A stretch of DNA of 64,000 bases from Gerris lacustris (taxonomy: Eukaryota; Arthropoda; Insecta; Hemiptera; Gerridae): positions 26,473,427-26,537,426 of the forward strand of contig OX578283.1 in assembly GCA_951217055.1 (NCBI GenBank), read 5' to 3'. This document shows positions 1 through 9,584 of this stretch, one piece after another. The notes under the pieces were generated by a model. It ran no database searches and had not been told where the DNA came from. It was given only the letters and a program-made list of their open reading frames with translations. The position numbers and the translations under genes were made by a program. The stretch's first letter is position 1. Every line of letters begins with the position of its first letter.

Positions 1-240
1 TCAAGTGTACAAATTTTCATTGAAATCGGAATAAAACGGTAGATTTGAGTAAAGAACACACACACTTATGTTGACATTTCCTTTTTACCCCTCTCCTAAA
101 TGAAAATAATGACAAAAACGTACACTACAATAACTTTTCTCTTAAAGAGCCTTTCAACGATATGCATCATAAAGGGTACCTATCAATTACTTTGACATTT
201 GAACCCCGTACTCCTGTGTACCAACATTTTAACTTTATAA
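1..240 (+). repeat. Diverged R1 repeat fragment
   Basis: A degraded copy of the R1 unit that is tandemly repeated just downstream. The blocks near 73-230 (ACCCCTCTCCTAAATGAAAA, CAACGATATGCATCAT, CCCCGTACTCCTG) line up in order with 305-440. Other R1 copies lie at 17066-17640 and 57367-57990 in the opposite orientation. No intact coding potential is seen. Confidence 0.7.
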
Positions 241-284
241 TCTCATGTAAGTAGTACACTCATAGACACTCTTCATTTATATAA

Positions 285-917
285 GATGGAGTTATACATA
301 TTTTTCCATTTTACTCCCTCCTAAATGAAAATATGACAAAACTGTACATAACAACAATTACTGTACTTTTAAAGAGCTTTTCAACGATATGTATCATTAA
401 AAGTATTCATTACTTAGACATTTGTACCCCGTACCCCTGGGTACAAAAATAAAAATTTCGCAAAATCCTTTCTTAGTGGATGCCTATGATATGAACCGAG
501 TATATCCTCAAAATTTCAAGTCTCTCGGTTAAGCAGATTTTGCTGTGCGTTGATTCTGTCAGTCAGTCAGTCAATCAGGACATTGCCACTTATATTATAG
601 ATGGAGTTATACATATTTTTCCATTTTACTCCCTCCTAAATGAAAATATGACAAAACTGTACATAACAACAATTACTGTACTTTTAAAGAGCTTTTCAAC
701 GATATGTATCATTAAAAGTATTCATTACTTAGACATTTGTACCCCGTACCCCTGGGTACAAAAATAAAAATTTCGCAAAATCCTTTCTTAGTGGATGCCT
801 ATGATATGAACCGAGTATATCCTCAAAATTTCAAGTCTCTCGGTTAAGCAGATTTTGCTGTGCGTTGATTCTATGTCAGTCAGTCAGTCAATCAGGACAT
901 TGCCACTTATATTATAG
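285..917 (+). repeat. R1 tandem duplication, two units of 315 and 318 bp
   Basis: Two near-identical units follow one another (285-599 and 600-917). The second has a 3-base insertion just before a run of GTCA repeats. Each unit contains CCCCGTACCCCTGGGTAC and ends in a (GTCA)n stretch. A 75-codon frame crosses the junction (540-767). A similar peptide can be read from the R1 copy on the minus strand at 57420-57710, but this follows from repeat homology and I do not call a gene. Confidence 0.85.
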
Positions 918-1159
918 ATTTATAATAATATAAAATTGTGGTGGCAATATTGTTGTGTTACTTTCTACAAACCTATCTAGTCATGATTATGAAGTGGTAC
1001 CACAAAATATCAGTCAAAACAACCAATTATATGTTTTTTTTTAGGTAAAAAAAAGTAAGAGGCGGTTAATAAAGATTTTAATATAAGTTAATGGACCATG
1101 TAGTTTTTCACAAAGAGTTAACTAATCGCCGTCATAAAGAGGATGGAGTAGAAATTTTG
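918..1159. other. Unassigned AT-rich DNA
   Basis: I see no gene, RNA or repeat here. Confidence 0.5.
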
Positions 1160-1392
1160 GCACTTCTTTAGATTGTTACTCCCCTTATAAAAAAAAAGAG
1201 GGGAGAAACAATCTAAAGAAGGTGTACGGAATGTTCTTCTTTAGACTGTTACTCCCCTTATCAAAACAGAAGTGGGATATTCCTTTGTCCCAAAGTACAT
1301 TGGACTAAACATCCCTTTTTCTTAATAGTTATTTGGTCAAAGTCATTTTTATTCTAAAACAACATAGGGGAGTAACAAACTAAAGAAGTACT
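1160..1392. mobile_element. MITE-like element with nested TTCTTTAG inverted repeats
   Basis: Four copies of a roughly 24-bp sequence beginning CTTCTTTAGATTGTTACTCC alternate in orientation: forward near 1164, reverse near 1200, forward near 1236 and reverse near 1366. The first two form a 60-nt hairpin. The outermost pair would be the terminal inverted repeats of an element of about 230 bp. There is no coding content. The superfamily is not determined because no clear target duplication is visible. Confidence 0.6.
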
Positions 1393-1589
1393 GAAATGTT
1401 CAAGTAAGAAAACTATTTTTTGGCAACGCTGCTTTCGTACAGTCGTACCCTGCCTATCTTTCGCAGCAATGTAAAATATCTGCTTCTGTATAGATGTAAA
1501 TAATAAGCTATAGCCATTTATAAACAGGTATGTTCGAAAAATATTGAGAATATTTTGGCCAAAAGTGATAAGATCATAAGAGAGAGATG
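1393..1589. other. Unassigned AT-rich DNA
   Basis: No supported feature. It separates the TTCTTTAG element from the R2 copy. Confidence 0.4.
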
Positions 1590-2214
1590 TTTTTTACATA
1601 AATTAAAGTATCAATTTAGCAAAAGTTAAAGAGCGCAGACGGTTCATATTAATCTGGGGCTATCTGAAGGCTACTTTCGATAAACTATAAAAGTTTCATA
1701 CTCATCAGATAAGTACTTTTGAAGTTATAGGAGTAAATAAATGGGCACTTTTATAAAAAAAGGGCACCCCACTTTTTTTTAATCTAATATACCTTCTGAC
1801 AACCGAGTAAACACTTTTTTTTTATGCAAAAGTAGTTAGACTAAGGGATATAAACTCTTCTGTATAAAAAACAAAAAGGGGGGCCCTTTTCTATAAGAGT
1901 ACCAATAAATGTAGGTTTGTGCGCTTGTGGAAGAGGAACAAATGAGCGCAAAAGGTTGAAACTTGTATGGGACCAACAATGAGCTAATTATGACATACCA
2001 TACAAATTGCATTAAAATCGAACGTGTAGTTTTAAGATATGTTGGTTCGCAAAAATTGAACGACAGACAAACACGGAACTAAAAATGTTCCCTGATGTCT
2101 GAAACGGATTTCTGTCTTGGAATTTTTGAAATCGGAGACCCAAAAAATGTTCCATCTTCGGACTTCTGTTACCTCACATAGCTTCTGTTACCTTCGGTAA
2201 GCTCGGAAGCAAAA
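1590..2214 (+). repeat. R2 dispersed repeat, near full length, carrying a MITE
   Basis: Diagnostic blocks are AAGAGCGCAGACGGTT near 1631, GATAAGTACTTTTGAAG near 1708, GGTTCGCAAAAATTGAACGA near 2044, the GACAGACAAACACGGAAC run, and a terminal block TACCTTCGGTAAGCTCGGAA. The same order appears at 29003-29609 and, reversed, at 16393-16965. The copy is interrupted by a 160-bp MITE at 1744-1903. It is non-coding as far as I can see. Confidence 0.8.
1744..1903. mobile_element. 160-bp hAT-like MITE with 8-bp target duplication
   Basis: It begins GGCACTTTTATA and ends TATAAGAGTACC, imperfect terminal inverted repeats followed inward by AAAAAGGGCACCCC and GGGGGGCCCTTTT. The 8-mer AATAAATG flanks both sides (1736-1743 and 1904-1911). 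The R2 copies near 29290 and 10475 read straight through AAATAAATGTATG, so they show the empty site. An 8-bp duplication is typical of hAT. The length is too short to encode a transposase. Confidence 0.75.
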
Positions 2215-2422
2215 TAATAATAATAAGGTTGACCAAAATATATCAACAGAGATTAGGAAGAAAACTAAATAAATCTATTTATCATTTTTTAACATTATAT
2301 ATTATTATATAATATTTGATTGAAACAGGGTAAAAAAAAATATAAAAAGATTATATGAAGAGATATTTCAAAAGTTGACACTAATTGACGTGAACGAATT
2401 ATAATATACTACACAGTAAAAA

Positions 2423-2470
<48 letters not shown>

Positions 2471-3214
2471 GACATAATGCTCATTTCTAAAATAATTTAA
2501 TTACAGCAGGGATGTTGGGGTCAAAAAAATAATCAACAGGTGATAGGCGTCAAATAAATATATTATAGAATAAAAAGGGGAAAATTGAATAATTAAGAGT
2601 TAAAGTTTTTCGATGACCAATCTACGAGTAAAAGGGATTCAACCATTTGACACTGATTGACATGAATAATAGAATAAAGAATGGAAAGAGAGAGAAAATA
2701 ATATATAAAGGTATTGTAATTCAAAACCAAGGTGACAATTGTTTGATAAGTTGACATTGATATTGATTGAAGTAAAGAGGTCTGCCAATTATAGCACATA
2801 GCTCCCTCTCGTTATACCACTGGTCAAATAAAATAAAATAAAATATAATGAAACAAAAATTGTGTGTTTGAACCTGTTTCCATTTCCAGAGAGAACAGAT
2901 TTGTTTTGATCAAATATAAAATGTGCGTTGAATGTCTAGACCTTCTGTGGGTTAATTACCCCACAGCAAATTTTGACCAACCACCCAAATTTCATGAAAG
3001 AATGTTGACCGACAGACATATGCGATTATCTGAAATTTCTATCTACCTAATATCTTATACCTGAGACGCATATCTGTCTAGAGCTTTTATTTATAGAAAA
3101 TGAAAGATAATGCTAGTCAAAGCCAAAGTGACAGGTGTTTGAGAAAAAGATATGTTCCTTAGAATGACCAAAATGCTTCTTTTGCCTTTAAATATAGTTA
3201 CATGGACCTTAACG
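2215..3214. other. AT-rich DNA with poly-A/(TA)n tract and degraded R2 fragment
   Basis: A poly-A run followed by (TA)n lies at about 2417-2468. Around 2860-3030 there is a weak echo of the R2 core (GACCAACCACCCAAATTTCAT, then a GACCGACAGACA-like block). Nothing else is supported. Confidence 0.5.
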
Positions 3215-3347
3215 ATCAACCTAGCATCAGTTCAATCTAATTCTGTAATCCAGAATGATGAACGATTATAGCTGTGAAATGCTTATAATGACGGGTTGAT
3301 GATTGTTCTAATACTGTCAATCTTGATTGAACTGATGCTAGATTGAT
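3215..3347. repeat. Inverted repeat upstream of the MADF pseudogene
   Basis: CTAGCATCAGTTCAATC near 3221 is matched in reverse by GATTGAACTGATGCTAG near 3324, giving arms of about 23 bp around an 85-nt spacer. It may be a small independent MITE or the terminal part of the Harbinger element to its right. Which one it is cannot be decided from one copy. Confidence 0.6.
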
Positions 3348-3397
3348 TTTGTAGCTACATTCTCCTCAATCTGGCGTCAGTCAAATTTCAGGCAGCG

Positions 3398-3757
3398 ATG
3401 GAGAAGGACGGTGATACCGAGCCTCAGCTGACTACTCAAACTACACAGTCAGAACTGGAGTTAGATATAACCGCAGATTTCATACTTTGAAATACTGCCC
3501 ATCTAATGGGATTAAACCCATTTAGATCATGTGAATAAATATAAACGTAATGAAGATTTGAAAAAGCTGCTGTTGTTATATAAACAAATTAATCCTTATG
3601 CTTCTATAGTAAATGTGAAGAAGAGAATAAACTCTTTAAGGTCAAATTATCGACGAGAACTTAAAAAAAAACAATCATACAGACTCGAAGATTAGAACCC
3701 GGGGCAGATAAGGTATATACCCCGAAATGTTGGTCCTTCGAAGGACATAAAGAAGTG
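3398..3757 (+). pseudogene. MADF-domain protein, frameshifted remnant
   Basis: MADF domains are Myb/SANT-like DNA-binding domains, and in PIF/Harbinger transposons a Myb/SANT-like protein often accompanies the transposase. A start at 3398 gives MEKDGDTEPQLTTQ and runs to about 3484. After a frame change, frame 3 gives LWD-like residues with stops and then NKYKRNEDLKKLL and INSLRSNYRRELKK (about 3500-3670), which is the core MADF pattern. A second shift in the nine-A run near 3662-3670 restores the first frame with EPGADKVYTPKCWSFEG up to 3757. There are at least two frameshifts and two in-frame stops, so it is dead. It is convergent with the transposase fragment at 3757-4009. The MADF family call rests on the conserved LWD, NKxKR, and LRxxYRRELKK spacing seen here. 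The link to Harbinger is an inference from adjacency. Confidence 0.75.
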
Positions 3758-4009
3758 CTTCACATGATTATGACCTCACAAATAGCAGATGGGAGCATTA
3801 TGACCGACATTTTTAAGTCTTTAAAGTTTCTACCAGATGTAAGGTATGTTAATGTAGCAGCCAGTTTTTCTTCAGGAGATATGGACTTTCTCATGCACTT
3901 ATCTATTTTGGTTAAATATGGCTTTAACATATTAAGTAGTTTATCAAAACATGCTTCTTTCAAGCGAAAATAGTTTTCATAGCCTTCCTCGTCACTCGTT
4001 GGCTTTGAA
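3757..4009 (-). pseudogene. PIF/Harbinger transposase, N-terminal fragment
   Basis: On the minus strand an open frame of about 80 codons enters near 4009 with SDEEGYENYFRLKEACFDKL and continues through MRKSISPEEKLAATLTYL and SGRNFKDLK, ending at a stop just after 3760. This is the N-terminal part of PIF/Harbinger-type (DDE_4 family) transposases: an FxxLL helix, then M-R-x-x-I-x-x-E-x-(K/R)-L-x-x-T-L-x-(Y/F)-L and G-x-(S/N)-(F/Y)-x-D-L. The downstream DDE nuclease core, the catalytic part, is absent. The frame runs instead into the convergent MADF remnant. The 5' side is cut by the 238-bp tandem repeat starting at 4008. Family transposases are normally 350-400 residues, so under a quarter remains. 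It cannot be active. Confidence 0.8.
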
Positions 4010-4724
4010 CGTCTGATAATTTTGAGTTAGCTATATTTTTCCAATGTGAGCTTCAAAAAGATCTTTAATACAGCAATGATTCCAATTTTTATCTCTTTTG
4101 ATCCAAAAGTTATTGGAACCGTATAGAGTGACAGACAGAAAGACACAGGAATACAGGAACGAAACTATAGGAGTTTTACCAACAAAAGCCTAAAAACAAA
4201 ATGAAATATAAGTTAACAAAACATTTTAGGAGTTAACCTTAATTAAACGTCTGATAATTTTGAGTTAGCTATATTTTTCCAATGTGAGCTTCAAAAAGAT
4301 CTTTAATACAGCAAAGATTCCAATTTTTATCTCTTTTGATCCAAAAGTTATTGGAACCGTATAGAGTGAAAGACAGATAGACACAGGAATACAGGAACGA
4401 AACTATAGGAGTTTTACCAACAAAAGCCTAAAAACAAAATGAAATATAAGTTAACAAAAAATTTGAGGAGTTAACCTTAATTAAACGTCTGATAATTTAT
4501 AGTTAGCTATATTTTTCCAATGTGAGCTTCAAAAAGATCTTTAATACAGCAAAGATTCCAATTTTTATCTCTTTTGATCCAAAAGTTATTGGAACCGTAT
4601 AGAGTGACAGACAGAAAGACACAGGAATACAGGAACGAAACTATAGGAGTTTTACCGCAACAAAAGCCTAAAAACAACATGAAATATAGGTTAACAAAAC
4701 ATTTGAGGAGTTAACCTTAATTGA
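4008..4724 (+). repeat. Tandem repeat, three units of 238 bp
   Basis: Units begin AACGTCTGATAAT at 4008, 4246 and 4484. The copies are nearly identical, with a few substitutions and one or two single-base indels. Each unit contains a GACAGACAGAAAGACACAGG block and ACTATAGGAGTTTTACC. The high identity suggests recent expansion. The left edge truncates the Harbinger transposase fragment. Confidence 0.9.
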
Positions 4725-5024
4725 CGTAATCTAATTAACGAGAAAAATAAAGAAGGTGAAATTTGTAAAGATATTATATCAAATGAAAATAGTGACTTCT
4801 TATATTAAATTATATTCAGTGTTAAAGTAGAAGAGTGAACTTGATATAAACGAAAAGGAAGTTGATCGAGTGGTTCTACAAATACAAATTAGCAAGTTTA
4901 AAGTTTATTTAACATGCAGTCAAATATTCGATCGCGTGTCGTGTCAAAATAATATTTATGTGTCAACAATATTCACACTTAATCACTGTTTCATATTTAT
5001 TGAACTACTAATCTACAAAATATA
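4725..5024. other. Unassigned AT-rich DNA
   Basis: I see nothing specific in these 300 bases. Confidence 0.4.
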
Positions 5025-5250
5025 CAGCTTGAGTTTCCGGTGAAATCCGCGTCACGAAGGGGTTGAAATCCGACGTTTCAAGCAACACAGGATATACAGA
5101 CGACTGGAGAGTCTAGTCGTCTGTATATCCTGTGTTTGCTTCGAGTCAACATCACGATGCACCACAACCCTGAAGGTGCTTCCAGTAGTGGAAGCGAAAC
5201 GTCGGATTTCAACCCCTTCGTGACGCGGATTTCACCGGAAACCCAAGCTG
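5025..5250. repeat. Two-step palindrome with hammerhead-like motif
   Basis: The outer arms at 5025-5078 and 5197-5250 are almost perfect inverted copies (left arm starts CAGCTTGAGTTTCCGG, right arm ends in its near-complement). Inside, 5081-5105 and 5115-5140 form a second near-perfect hairpin with a 9-nt loop. Between inner and outer right arms, 5170-5203 reads CTGAAGG-T, then a 6-bp stem (GCTTCC/GGAAGC), then GAAACGTC. That resembles the core order of a hammerhead ribozyme. A 61-codon frame (5136-5321) crosses the right arm; I do not recognise it. Penelope-like retroelements are one family known to carry hammerhead motifs and to leave inverted partial copies, so this could be such a remnant. 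Confidence 0.7.
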
Positions 5251-6809
5251 TTTATGACCAATCTACCCGCGGAAGCCTACGCACCAAGTTCACCAATATA
5301 CATGATAAATATCATCATTAATTGCGATTTGCGATTTTTTTAGCTACTAGTAGATTTAATTTTTAGATTTAAAAAAAAGCTGGCCATATGATATGTTTTA
5401 GTAAATAGATATTATATTGGAGTAGTGACCGTTTCATAGTTGATGTCTATTCTGGAATCCAAAGGACTAAGCTAAATATATATTATTTCATTTAGTTTCA
5501 TCAAAAGTAAGATAGAAGTGAAAATAAAGGCACTTTATAGTTTAGTACCCCCTATTGGGGGAATGAATACCCAACTAAAAGAGTACCAAAATAAATCTGT
5601 CCTACCTACATTACTTAACTCATATCCAGTATCACTACTTTTGTTGAATCGAGCCTTGTTAAAAATGTTAATGTTTTGAATTTGCTTTTGTTAAAATGCT
5701 TAAAGTATTTTGGTACATTCGTCATTTTTCTTTGGGGCGATATTATGATATCTACACATTATGTATACAGTATTGAACCTATGTGTACATTAATATAAGC
5801 AAAGGAATATGGGTGTATTACATATTCCTCGTTTCCATGGTTATACATATGTTTAGTTCATACTCAACTCATAAATTCGTATCCACCTACTATAGGTATT
5901 TATTGGTTTTGGATTTCAGCACTATTCGAGAATGAAAAAAGCAGTCGTAACTTACAAGGTATTCCAAACGATTTATCATACTAGAGACATCTTTCGAATC
6001 TCCTATTTTATCTACGAGTATGTGTTATCCTACCTAAATTCCAAGGTCTATTTTGATATGGTAATGTTGAACTTACCATATCCTATACTCACAGGAAAAA
6101 GAAAATATTTTGTTTTTTGTTTGAGAATAAAATTCAACATCAAAGTAACATCGAGGATTCTATTTTTTTTTTTTTTTTTTTTTTTTTTGAATAAGGTCAA
6201 GGTTTTTTTTATATTGTATAGATGTTGTGAATACGAAATTATTACGGATTTAAAAGGTAAAGGATTTGGAAATGAACCTTTTGGTATAAAAGAAAAAAGC
6301 TTTTGGCGAGGTATATATATACTTTTAGTTTTTTTTTTACATTTTATTGGTTGAATTCGAGGACCAACAGGAAGCAGTCAAATACGGCATTCGACCTTTT
6401 TAGTGCCACAAGATTTTTTTTTTTTTTTTAAAAAAAAAAAGGCCGGCCACCTTAGAAAATCCTCAATCGTTTGGTCCCTTCGGCGTATAAACCCTTAAAA
6501 AAATCTTTAGGCAAACTTGGATAAACTTTCCTATTTCCCTTTGATATCAAGTTTTTCATACAAACATATACCATAAGCAAACTGTGTAATCTTTCACCAA
6601 TCCTTTTTATCAACCCTTATTGTTTCAATAAAAAAACTCCGATTTACCAGCGAATGATTAGAGGATGCCTTATGCGATTTATTTACAAAGCCCCTCTTAA
6701 ACGAAATTCTTTTATAAGGTTAAAGGCTAAAGGTTTGCTAGCACCTTTTTGAAGAAAAATATTTACATCAATACAATGAAGCGAGAAAAGTAATAGTAAT
6801 TTTTACTAC
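5251..6809. other. Unassigned AT-rich DNA with poly-T tract
   Basis: A 26-base poly-T run lies at about 6163-6188, and a T17/A11 foldback at about 6415-6440. A 140-codon frame (5932-6354) runs through the poly-T as Phe repeats, lacks any recognisable motif, and is probably chance. Confidence 0.5.
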
Positions 6810-7410
6810 GTATTTATTAGCTTGCTTTCTTGTTTGTTTGTTTGTGTGTCCAGTACAAATCTTGCAATAGATTTTAGACTAACTTCCCGAGTAGCTAGGC
6901 ATTTGAAACTTTTAGAATAGCTCAGAATACGATGACAATGCATTATTTGAATACTTTTAGCCATCTTTCAGCAGAATTTAATTCGTTTTCAGCAAATTTT
7001 GCTGTATAGAAAGTTAGTTCGGAAAAAAATCTGCAAGTTATTTTATTTGTTTTGGCATGACCCATATTTACGAGCTTCATTTTGACAGGTTTCAAATTTA
7101 TGATTTTTTATTTAAGTATGTACCTGGTATGGCTGATAAAATTGTTAAAATGTTCAAGAATGATTATATCAGGCCCTTTTCTTATGTAAAAACTGATTGT
7201 ATTTTTAAGAGATAAACATTGAATGACAACGAAACAGGAAAATTAAACAAAGAAATAAATTAATTGACGTATGACAACCAGGTTTGTTTACACTTGTGTC
7301 CTTGGTATCGGTTTAATTTTTCTGCATCTGTACTTCTTTAATTGTACTAATTTTTCTTTTCTTATCGTCCCCTACGCGGGGGCATATTGATGGCACGGTT
7401 TAGTATGAAT
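6810..7410 (+). repeat. R6 dispersed repeat, longer copy
   Basis: Blocks TTAGCTTGCTTTCTTGTTTG, GCAATAGATTTTA, CCCGAGTAGCTA and AGCAAATTTTGCTG (6817-7005), then CTGCATCTGTACTTCT and GGCACGGTTTAG (7323-7403), recur in reverse order at 27999-28310. The other copy lacks about 290 bp of the middle, so one copy has an internal deletion or this one has an insertion. No coding content is recognised. Confidence 0.7.
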
Positions 7411-7597
7411 ACTACCAAAAACTTAAAAATAAATTTCTAATTGATTGTACAAGGTACAGGTACCAATTGGGTACTTTATAATTATAAGCGATAATTCTCG
7501 GTCTATTTCTATTGTCGTAAATATCGACTCCTAGTCTTGTGGAAAATTGAAAGCTTAATTCGGGATTAGGTATCGTTATTGGCAGAGGAAATTATTC

Positions 7598-7670
7598 TTC
7601 AGTGTAGCTTACTTGGCAAGAGCACTATACTGGAAATATAGAGGCCCGTGGTTCGAGTCCCGGCGCAGGA
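7598..7670 (+). tRNA. tRNA-like 73-nt cloverleaf, probably a pseudogene or SINE head
   Basis: The 73 bases fold as a standard cloverleaf. The acceptor stem pairs 6 of 7 (one A-A mismatch, two G-T wobbles), then TA. The D stem is GCTT/GAGC with a loop containing GG. The anticodon stem CTATA/TATAG encloses loop CTGGAAA (anticodon GGA), followed by a 5-nt variable region. The T arm has loop TTCGAGT inside a perfect box B, GGTTCGAGTCC. The box A region (TAGCTTACTTGG) is one base from consensus. Against a working tRNA: two mismatches in the T stem, and a GGA (serine) anticodon without the long variable arm that serine tRNAs have. A tRNA-derived SINE head is quite possible; a similar T-arm-like piece followed by T-rich DNA occurs near 12215-12245. 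Confidence 0.5.
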
Positions 7671-7776
7671 GTCTATTTTTCTCTATGCATCTCCCGTTGT
7701 TAATAATAATTATAATTTGATTTAAATTAAAATTTAAACTTTCTGTAGTATAAATACTACCAAAAACTTAAAAACT

Positions 7777-8213
7777 CGGCCCGACTGTCGGCTGGGCCCG
7801 GATTTTGCCGATGGAATTGAATTTATTAAACACTATACCGGCCTGATTGTCGGCTGGGACCGGATTTTTGCCGATGAAGTTAAAAACGTTGTACACTATA
7901 CCGGCCTGATTGTCGGCTGGGACCGGATTTTTGCCGATGGAGTTAAAACTTTGTATACTATACCGGCCCGATAGTCTGAAGGGCCCGGATTTTTGCCGAT
8001 AAAGTTAAAAGCATTAAACACTATACCAGCCCGATCGTCGGCTGGGACCGGATTTTTGCCGATGGAGTTAAAACGTTGTACACTATACCGGCCCGATAGT
8101 CTGATAAGCCCGGATTTTTGCCGATGAAGTTAAAACGTTGTACACTATACCGGCCCGATTGTCGGCTGGGCCCGGATATTTCCGATGGAATTAAATGCAT
8201 TAAATTGAATTTG
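7777..8213 (+). repeat. Minisatellite, seven units of 62-63 bp
   Basis: Unit starts (CGGCCCGAT or close) fall at 7777, 7839, 7902, 7964, 8027, 8089 and 8151, a period of 62-63. Each unit carries GTCGGCTGGGCCCGG, TTTTTGCCGATGGAGTTAAA and CACTATAC. It is clearly richer in G and C than its surroundings. Degraded units continue to about 8470 and reappear at 9240-9360 beyond the R5 element. Confidence 0.9.
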
Positions 8214-8473
8214 GATTCCTAAACTAAATCAGTCTAATTGTTTGAATTGAATTAGGATAACTTAACTACACCAGCCCGATTACCCGCTAGGCCCGATTTC
8301 TCGTTGATTGAATTGAATTAGGAATCGTAAACTTGACTTGTCCGATTGAGAGCTAGGTCCAGATTTTGGATATGGAATTATATACATTGAATTGAATTAG
8401 GATGAGTGCAATGAATCGGCCCGATTACTGTTGGGCCCAGATTTTGTCGATGGTAGTAAATGCATTAAAACTA
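8214..8473 (+). repeat. Degraded units of the 62-bp minisatellite
   Basis: Related blocks such as GCCCGATTACCCGCTAGGCC and GGCCCGATTACTGTTGGGCC recur about every 65 bases but are strongly diverged and separated by TTGAATTGAATTAGGA-like spacers. This is the older edge of the array. Confidence 0.65.
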
Positions 8474-8476
8474 GGC

Positions 8477-9239
8477 ATCGCGTGGCTCTATCATTAAAGC
8501 GAGCGTATTGCAATGAAATACTGAATATTGAAATTTATTAATCATGATGAATGTCATAGTTGAAGATAAGTGGAAGAGGGTAGTGTAGGGAAGAGTGGGA
8601 GTACTCGGTATAAAGCTTTACTTCCTAAACAAACCTATACACTATACCACTATAACAATCTTCACCACCCGCGGTAGCTTTTAAACAATTATTATAAATG
8701 TATCTCGTCACTACGCAAAGAATTTTGCTTGTATCAAGTTGAAATTTTGCATACCTGTTTCAATTGTGCATTAGATGGTGTATATGAAGTTTTATTAAAT
8801 CGTTTCGTTAGAACGTAAGATATCGGTAAAAAGGTTGTTTCATCTATTATAAACGTTTAGGTCCGCTTTAATAGTTTTAGCGATCTTTATTAAGTCATAG
8901 CGGTGTCGCTGTTGGTTTTAGTAAAAAATTTTATTTGAAAAAAATGTTCGTCTCATCGAATAGATGATGATAGAATCTTTTCCCGTCCTGAAATTCCAAT
9001 TTAATTTTTGTACCTCTCGTTTACGCGAGCGTTGCGCGCGAACTCTTGGACGGATCACGCTGTCCAACAAACTTAGCCTGAGTATTAGTAAGAGGAACAT
9101 GTATACCAGATTTCAACTAAATCGGTCAACTTTTACTCAAGTTATCGTCACACGCGTGAACGTTTCTGACAGACAGACAGACAGACAGACACGGAGCATA
9201 TTTCGTTGAATGTAGGAAGCTCTCTACGCTCGCTTCAAT
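8477..9239. mobile_element. R5 element with ATTGAAGCGAGCGTA-type terminal inverted repeats
   Basis: Near the left end (8493-8507) is ATTAAAGCGAGCGTA and at the right end (9225-9239) TACGCTCGCTTCAAT, a one-mismatch inverted pair. A second copy at 24717-25407 has the same ends and interior (for example AACGTAAGATATCGGTAAAA, GTTCGTCTCATCGAATAGAT). The conserved part begins upstream of the inverted repeat at ATCGCGTGGCTCTATC. A (GACA)n run lies at 9170-9190. It interrupts the minisatellite array. No transposase is visible, so it is non-autonomous and its superfamily is unknown. Confidence 0.75.
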
Positions 9240-9500
9240 TAATTAGGATGCGTTCAATATTAGTCCCGATTGCCCGATCGGCCCGGGTATTGAGCACATT
9301 AAATAAGGCCCAAGTCAAGTCGAATTTATGCCGATGGAATTAAATTAATTTAATTGAGATAAGCACACCAGTGGTGGATTTCATTAGCCATTTTTTTTTT
9401 GGACCAGGATTGTGTGTAGAACTGTAGAATGAACACTACGTGAGCCCTCTTTTCTATGGCATTCCCCAGGCTTGCCGACTCGGGCCGGATTAGTGTTCGT
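9240..9500 (+). repeat. Detached minisatellite remnants to the right of R5
   Basis: Blocks CCCGATTGCCCGATCGGCCC, TTTATGCCGATGGAATTAAA (to about 9350) and a weaker CTTGCCGACTCGGGCCGGAT near 9473 match the array to the left of the R5 element. This places the R5 insertion inside the older array. Confidence 0.65.
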
Positions 9501-9584
9501 CGACATTAAGCGGAAAAACAGAGGCAATATAAATAAACCGGTAAACCTTATTGTAATAAAACTAGTATATTTTTAGGAAAAAAT

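Noticed and set aside
540..767. R1 peptide conserved with the minus frame at 57420-57710 as a gene
   Set aside because: The resemblance follows from nucleotide homology of the repeat. Other copies have stops and frame changes, and no start or function is apparent.
3755..3973. Plus-strand 72-codon frame as a continuation of the MADF gene
   Set aside because: The opposite strand of the same bases matches the Harbinger transposase N-terminus much better, so the plus frame past about 3757 is its shadow.
4008..4724. CRISPR-like array
   Set aside because: The 238-bp units repeat as a whole, without short repeats separating unique spacers, and the DNA is eukaryotic.
5932..6354. 140-codon plus-strand frame
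   Set aside because: It spans a 26-base poly-T run, has no recognised motif, and has no repeat or neighbour support.
8477..9239. R5 as a Helitron
   Set aside because: It begins near a TC and lacks an obvious target duplication, but there is no CTRR end with a preceding hairpin, and near-terminal inverted repeats are present.
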